A DNA stretch of 64,000 nt from Desulfovibrio gilichinskyi (GTDB lineage: Bacteria; Desulfobacterota; Desulfovibrionia; Desulfovibrionales; Desulfovibrionaceae), in contig NZ_FWZU01000002.1 of assembly GCF_900177375.1 (NCBI RefSeq), forward strand, positions 434,001 to 498,000, written 5' to 3'. The notes under the pieces were generated by a model. The model was given only the letters and a program-made list of their open reading frames with translations. It did no database searches and was not told the origin of the DNA. This document shows positions 60,345-64,000 of the stretch, piece by piece. Position 1 is the stretch's first letter. The number at the start of each line of letters is the position of its first letter. Made by a program: the position numbers and the translations under genes.

Positions 60345-62528
60345 GTGAGTAAGCCGGTAAAAATAATCGGGATTGTTGCAGCAAGTTTAGTTGTTGTGAT
60401 TGTCGCAGCTATGGTTCTTGCTACAATTTTAATTGATCCAAATGACTATAAAGATGAAATTTCTAAAGCTGTGCTCGACAAAACAGGTCGGCAGCTAACT
60501 TTTGATGGAGATATTAAACTTTCTGTTTTTCCCTGGGTCGGAGTCACTACGGCCGGAGTTAGTCTGTCTAATGCGCCGGGGTTTTCTGAAAAAAACATGC
60601 TCAGTCTTAAATCTGCGGATGTAAGTGTTAAGTTGCTTCCTCTTCTTTCGGGGGAGGTGCAGTTGCGATCTGTTGATATTGAAGATCTTGTTTTGAATCT
60701 TATGCGTAATAAAGCCGGAGTGACTAACTGGGCTGACCTGACAGGCAAAGAGACTGTAAAGAACAGCGGCGAAAAAGTAGCTGAATCATCAGCAGATGGC
60801 GCGAAAAGTGATTTGAATATTACTTTGGGCGGGCTTAAAGTTGAAAATGCTAAAATCGTGTGGGACGACCGCAAAGAGAATGTCAGGCAAGCCGTTGACG
60901 ATTGTGATATCAGTATAGACGGATTTGTCCCCGGTAAACCGTTTAATTTTAAAGTACACGTTCTTCTTTCTTCCACAAAGCCTGAGATTGTGGCGGATAC
61001 CAACACGTCAGGAACAGCAACGCTGTCTTCTGACTTTAAAGCTTTAGCTATTAAAGATCTTAAAGTTCTTGTGGATGCCAAAGGCGCAGCTGTTCCGGGT
61101 GGAAAAGGTCAGGTGTCGCTTTCAGGTGGTGCCGCTCTCAACCTTGTTGCAGGAACTGCGGATATTTCGAACCTTGTTCTTGAAACTTACGGCATGAAAG
61201 CCGAAGGAACCTTTAAAGGATCCGGCATCGGCAGCGACAAGCTCAAGTTTACCGGAGATCTTAATATCCCGGGATTCAACCTGAAGAGTACTCTTGAGCA
61301 GATGGCTATGGGAGTTAAAACTTCCAGTGATTCAGCTTTAACGGCCGTGGGCCTTAATCTGTCTCTGGATGGAACGGCAAAGTCCGTTGCTATTTCAAAT
61401 TTATTGGTCAATCTGGATGAAACAACTCTTAAGGGAGCAGCCTCATTTGCCAACCCAGACCGTCCTGATATCACGTTAGCCTTAGATGTAGATAAGCTTA
61501 ATATTGATAGCTATCTGCCACCATCCGAATCCGGTAAATCTGCCAAAGTAGAAACGAAAGAGACGAGTGGAGTGAAATCTGAAGGAAAAGAGGAATTATT
61601 TCCTGTTGAATTTTTACGTAAGCTGACTTTGAAAGCTGATCTCAGTGTTAAGCAGCTGATTGCCGGAAAGGCTAATTTAACAGATGTTATTATTGTTGCC
61701 AGAGCTAAAGATGGAATCCTGAATATTAAACCATTGTCACTTAATGCAGCAAAAGGTGCTTTTACCTCTGCAGCAGTTTTAAATGTCGCAGGCAATGTTC
61801 CGACAATGACATTTGCCGGGGCTCTTACCGGACTTGATGGAGAGGCTTTATCTCAAGAAATGACAGGTAAAGACAGCTTTTCCGGTAAGATGGGTTTTAA
61901 TACCAACCTTGCAAGCAAAGGGAACGATATTAAAACGATTATTGCTAATCTCGATGGAAATCTAGGGTTCAAAGTTATGGACGGGTATGTATCCGGATTT
62001 GATATTCTGTTTTTAGCAGGAGATGCATTCTCAATTCTCACAGGTGGAGTAATTGGAAGTAGAAATAATAACAGAACAGAATTTGGAGAAGTTTCGGCAA
62101 CTGCAAAGATCAATAACGGTGTTGCTGTTAATGATGATTTGGTTCTTAAGTCGCCTTTACTACGCGGAGACGGGGCAGGTAAAATGGATCTGAATAAGAT
62201 GATCTTAGATTATGCGCTTGATACGAAAATTGTAGGATCTTTTGAGGGTCAAGGTGGTAAAAGCAGTAAAGATCTTGTCGGTCTGACTGTTCCGATTAAT
62301 ATTACCGGCCCTGTTGCAGATCCTTCTATTATGGTTGACTTGCCAAAGTTTGCAATTGTTCTTGCAAAGTCCGGTTTCAGTATTGTTGGAAATGTTCTTA
62401 AAGGAGTCGGCGGAGCGCTTGAAGGTTTTGAGAAGACTCTTACCGGTAAGGGCGCTCAAAAAGGTACAGCTGATCCTGACAAAAATCCTGTAAAAGAAAT
62501 CGGCAATGCCATAAAAGGTTTATTTTAA
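60345..62528 (+). CDS. AsmA-family protein
   Basis: This protein is 727 aa from the GTG at 60345, which has a perfect 'ggagg' site; an ATG at 60330 is part of that site. One N-terminal membrane helix ('IIGIVAASLVVVIVAAMVLA') is followed by the AsmA domain start 'IDPNDYKDEISKAVLDKTGRQLTFDGDIKLS', and by many beta-strand repeats; the end carries the 'AsmA_2'-type region 'GDGAGKMDLNKMILDYAL'. AsmA-like proteins bridge inner and outer membranes and move or limit phospholipid. Localisation is the periplasm, inner-membrane anchored. Confidence 0.92.
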   Translation: MSKPVKIIGIVAASLVVVIVAAMVLATILIDPNDYKDEISKAVLDKTGRQLTFDGDIKLSVFPWVGVTTAGVSLSNAPGFSEKNMLSLKSADVSVKLLPLLSGEVQLRSVDIEDLVLNLMRNKAGVTNWADLTGKETVKNSGEKVAESSADGAKSDLNITLGGLKVENAKIVWDDRKENVRQAVDDCDISIDGFVPGKPFNFKVHVLLSSTKPEIVADTNTSGTATLSSDFKALAIKDLKVLVDAKGAAVPGGKGQVSLSGGAALNLVAGTADISNLVLETYGMKAEGTFKGSGIGSDKLKFTGDLNIPGFNLKSTLEQMAMGVKTSSDSALTAVGLNLSLDGTAKSVAISNLLVNLDETTLKGAASFANPDRPDITLALDVDKLNIDSYLPPSESGKSAKVETKETSGVKSEGKEELFPVEFLRKLTLKADLSVKQLIAGKANLTDVIIVARAKDGILNIKPLSLNAAKGAFTSAAVLNVAGNVPTMTFAGALTGLDGEALSQEMTGKDSFSGKMGFNTNLASKGNDIKTIIANLDGNLGFKVMDGYVSGFDILFLAGDAFSILTGGVIGSRNNNRTEFGEVSATAKINNGVAVNDDLVLKSPLLRGDGAGKMDLNKMILDYALDTKIVGSFEGQGGKSSKDLVGLTVPINITGPVADPSIMVDLPKFAIVLAKSGFSIVGNVLKGVGGALEGFEKTLTGKGAQKGTADPDKNPVKEIGNAIKGLF

Positions 62529-62613
62529 TTAGTATGTTGTACTTAATTTATTAAAATCATGTTAAGTAATCTTCTTTTATGTTTATGATTTTTAATGTTT
62601 TTAAATAATTAAA

Positions 62614-62650
62614 TTAATGGGTTGTCTTTATTATAAGGACAACCCATTAA
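62614..62650 (+). terminator. Terminator of the asmA-like gene
   Basis: A perfect 13-bp stem (ttaatgggttgtc / gacaacccattaa) with an A/T loop is followed by 'ttttctaatt'. Confidence 0.85.
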
Positions 62651-62740
62651 TTTTCTAATTACCTCCGACAGTGTCTGGCAGTTGCTGACGGTGTGAAATT
62701 ATAACTTCACCGCTAAGCATATAAAAATCGGAGAGATGGA

Positions 62741-63010
62741 ATGAAAGAAAATTTGTTATATGAGGCTATGGTCCGCGAGATGAATAGTGTTCAGCTTGGA
62801 AATAAAACACCGGAGAAGGCTGCATTAAGTGTTCTCAGAGAGTTTGCAAACGATAGAGTGTATATTTCGACTCGTTTTGTTGAGTATGCCAAGCTGACCG
62901 AAAAAATTGTCCGCCTTAAAGATTATGGTGTGGAAAACGCCGATATTGCGGATAGACTGGGGATTTCGCAAAGACACGTAAGGAGGATATATTCAAGCAT
63001 GGCTAATTAA
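62741..63010 (+). CDS. Small HTH protein
   Basis: This 89-residue protein's C-terminal half 'YGVENADIADRLGISQRHVRRIYSSM' is a helix-turn-helix of the resolvase/sigma-region-4 kind. The N-terminal half is helical and charged and may serve dimerisation. 'ggagagatgga' precedes the ATG, and a strong terminator follows. It is probably a small DNA-binding regulator. Confidence 0.7.
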   Translation: MKENLLYEAMVREMNSVQLGNKTPEKAALSVLREFANDRVYISTRFVEYAKLTEKIVRLKDYGVENADIADRLGISQRHVRRIYSSMAN

Positions 63011-63066
63011 TTCTTGTTGGTTTAGATGATCTTTTAACTATTATTAAAATTTTTATTTCTAAAAGT

Positions 63067-63102
63067 AAAAACCGCCCTCTGGATAATCCAGAGGGCGGTT
63101 TT
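63067..63102. terminator. Bidirectional terminator
   Basis: A perfect 16-bp stem (aaaaccgccctctgga / tccagagggcggtttt) with a 4-base loop lies between the HTH gene and tdh, which converge. Confidence 0.92.
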
Positions 63103-63134
63103 TACGTGGAATATATATAAAAAGACAGGGGTGA

Positions 63135-64000
63135 TTAATTCCAATCAAGAATAACTTTACCGGACTGTCCTGTACGCATTATGTCAAAACCTTTTTGGAA
63201 GTCGTCAATTTTGAAACGATGAGTGATTACTGGAGTGACATCGAGATTTGATTGAAGCATGGATGACATTTTGTACCATGTTTCAAACATTTCGCGGCCG
63301 TAAATACCTTTAAGCTTAAGGCCCTTGAAAACAATTTTGTTCCAGTCGATTTGTGTTTCTTCAGGAAGAATAGCCAGAAGTGCAACGTGGCCGCCATTGT
63401 TCATTTTATCCAGCATTTCTGTGAAAGCAGCAGGACTGCCGGACATTTCTAAACCCACGTCAAAACCTTCGACCATTTTAAGATCAGTCATCACGTCTTT
63501 CAGCTTTTCTCTTGTGACATTCACGGTGCGGGTAGCTCCGAGTTTGCTTGCAAGGTCGAGGCGGTAGTCGTTGAGGTCCGTAATAACGATGTGGCGGGCT
63601 CCGGCATGGCGGGCAATTGCTGTTGCCATAATACCGATAGGTCCGGCTCCGGTGATAAGAACATCTTCGCCTACAAGATTGAATGAAAGTGCTGTGTGCG
63701 CTGCGTTTCCAAGAGGATCGAGGATAGATCCCACTTCATCAGAGATTGCATCGGTAAGTTTAAATACGTTAGAAGCCGGAACTGATACGTATTCTGCAAA
63801 ACATCCGGGACGATTAACGCCGATTCCTACAGTGTTTCTACAAAGATGTCTTTTTCCTGCTCTGCAGTTACGGCAGTGTCCGCAAGTGACATGTCCTTCA
63901 GCGGAAACTCTGTCGCCTACAGCAAGTCCTTTTACTTCACTGCCTAGGCTTTCGATTACGCCGGCAAATTCGTGCCCGACTACCATAGGAACAGGGATTG
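63135..64000 (-). CDS. tdh: L-threonine 3-dehydrogenase, partial (start lies beyond the window)
   Basis: Tdh oxidises threonine to 2-amino-3-ketobutyrate with NAD. The frame is open to the window edge ('IPVP' before 'MVVGHEFAG'), so the first ~50 residues are missing. Present are the zinc ligand '[15 protein letters not shown]', the structural zinc cysteines '[18 protein letters not shown]', the catalytic region '[12 protein letters not shown]', the Rossmann loop '[10 protein letters not shown]' and '[12 protein letters not shown]'. The pattern '[14 protein letters not shown]' favours tdh over other zinc dehydrogenases. Confidence 0.9.
   Translation of the reverse strand, partial: IPVPMVVGHEFAGVIESLGSEVKGLAVGDRVSAEGHVTCGHCRNCRAGKRHLCRNTVGIGVNRPGCFAEYVSVPASNVFKLTDAISDEVGSILDPLGNAAHTALSFNLVGEDVLITGAGPIGIMATAIARHAGARHIVITDLNDYRLDLASKLGATRTVNVTREKLKDVMTDLKMVEGFDVGLEMSGSPAAFTEMLDKMNNGGHVALLAILPEETQIDWNKIVFKGLKLKGIYGREMFETWYKMSSMLQSNLDVTPVITHRFKIDDFQKGFDIMRTGQSGKVILDWN

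Noticed and set aside
60446-61081. Long open frame antisense to the asmA-like gene
   Set aside because: It is a shadow of the strongly coding plus-strand frame, with no ribosome site and no protein-like pattern.
1-64000. CRISPR array, rRNA operon or complete insertion sequence
   Set aside because: No regularly spaced identical repeats, no rRNA landmarks and no intact transposase were seen; the only transposon trace is the ISL3-type tail.

Overview
This window is an AT-rich stretch of a Gram-negative chromosome, most likely a marine sulfate reducer close to Desulfovibrio/Maridesulfovibrio (Desulfobacterota). The assignment is inferred from gene content and order, not from a search. The signs are an oxygen-independent ribonucleotide reductase with its radical-SAM activase, a rubrerythrin-like diiron protein, a sigma-54-type promoter before flgE, a tRNA-Gln gene inside an ispE-tRNA-prs-rplY-pth-carD cluster, and many dense minus-strand operons closed by strong hairpin terminators.

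Layout. 1-1.5 kb holds signalling genes: the end of a probable HDOD protein, an orphan cheR and a single-domain response regulator. 1.7-4.4 kb is nrdG-nrdD. 5-7.7 kb has proteins of unknown function. 7.9-13.8 kb is purU and a complete branched-chain amino-acid ABC transporter (livK-H-M-G-F). 14.4-18.5 kb is a three-gene block: a fusion of an HPt-like domain with an aminotransferase that lacks its PLP lysine, a small Cys-rich lipoprotein, and a chemoreceptor. 19-24.3 kb has a rubrerythrin-like gene, flgE, a TPR protein and hslVU. 24.7-31 kb has a DUF2087 protein, ribF-clc, a BepA-like protease and rho. 31.4-37.2 kb is housekeeping: carD, pth, rplY, prs, tRNA-Gln, ispE and an HtrA protease.

37.3-47.4 kb mixes an FkbM methyltransferase, an AraC regulator with a DMT exporter, a large surface protein with a Cys-type C-terminal anchor, a Crp regulator, DUF190 and DUF554 proteins, ogt behind a decayed alkA remnant, and an SLC13-type transporter. 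48-52.8 kb is a tight four-gene cassette (HAD phosphatase, nucleotidyltransferase, kinase fusion, TPR-glycosyltransferase-like protein) that looks made to activate and transfer an unusual surface-glycan substituent. 53-55.3 kb is a tandem pair of related secreted proteins, one of which carries the same C-terminal anchor as the 40-42 kb protein.

55.4-58.5 kb is the clearest mobile region: about 3 kb between two perfect 93-bp direct repeats that include the 3' part of tRNA-Val and its terminator. It carries an SMR efflux gene, an RsbW-GNAT fusion, the tail of an ISL3-type transposase, and short repeats in a 12-bp register near both ends, but no integrase. 58.8-64 kb returns to core-like genes: a MerR regulator, a membrane protein, an AsmA-family protein, a small HTH protein and a truncated tdh.

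The two most promising unexplained items are the lysine-less aminotransferase/HPt fusion coupled to a lipoprotein and chemoreceptor, and the integrase-less tRNA-Val element.
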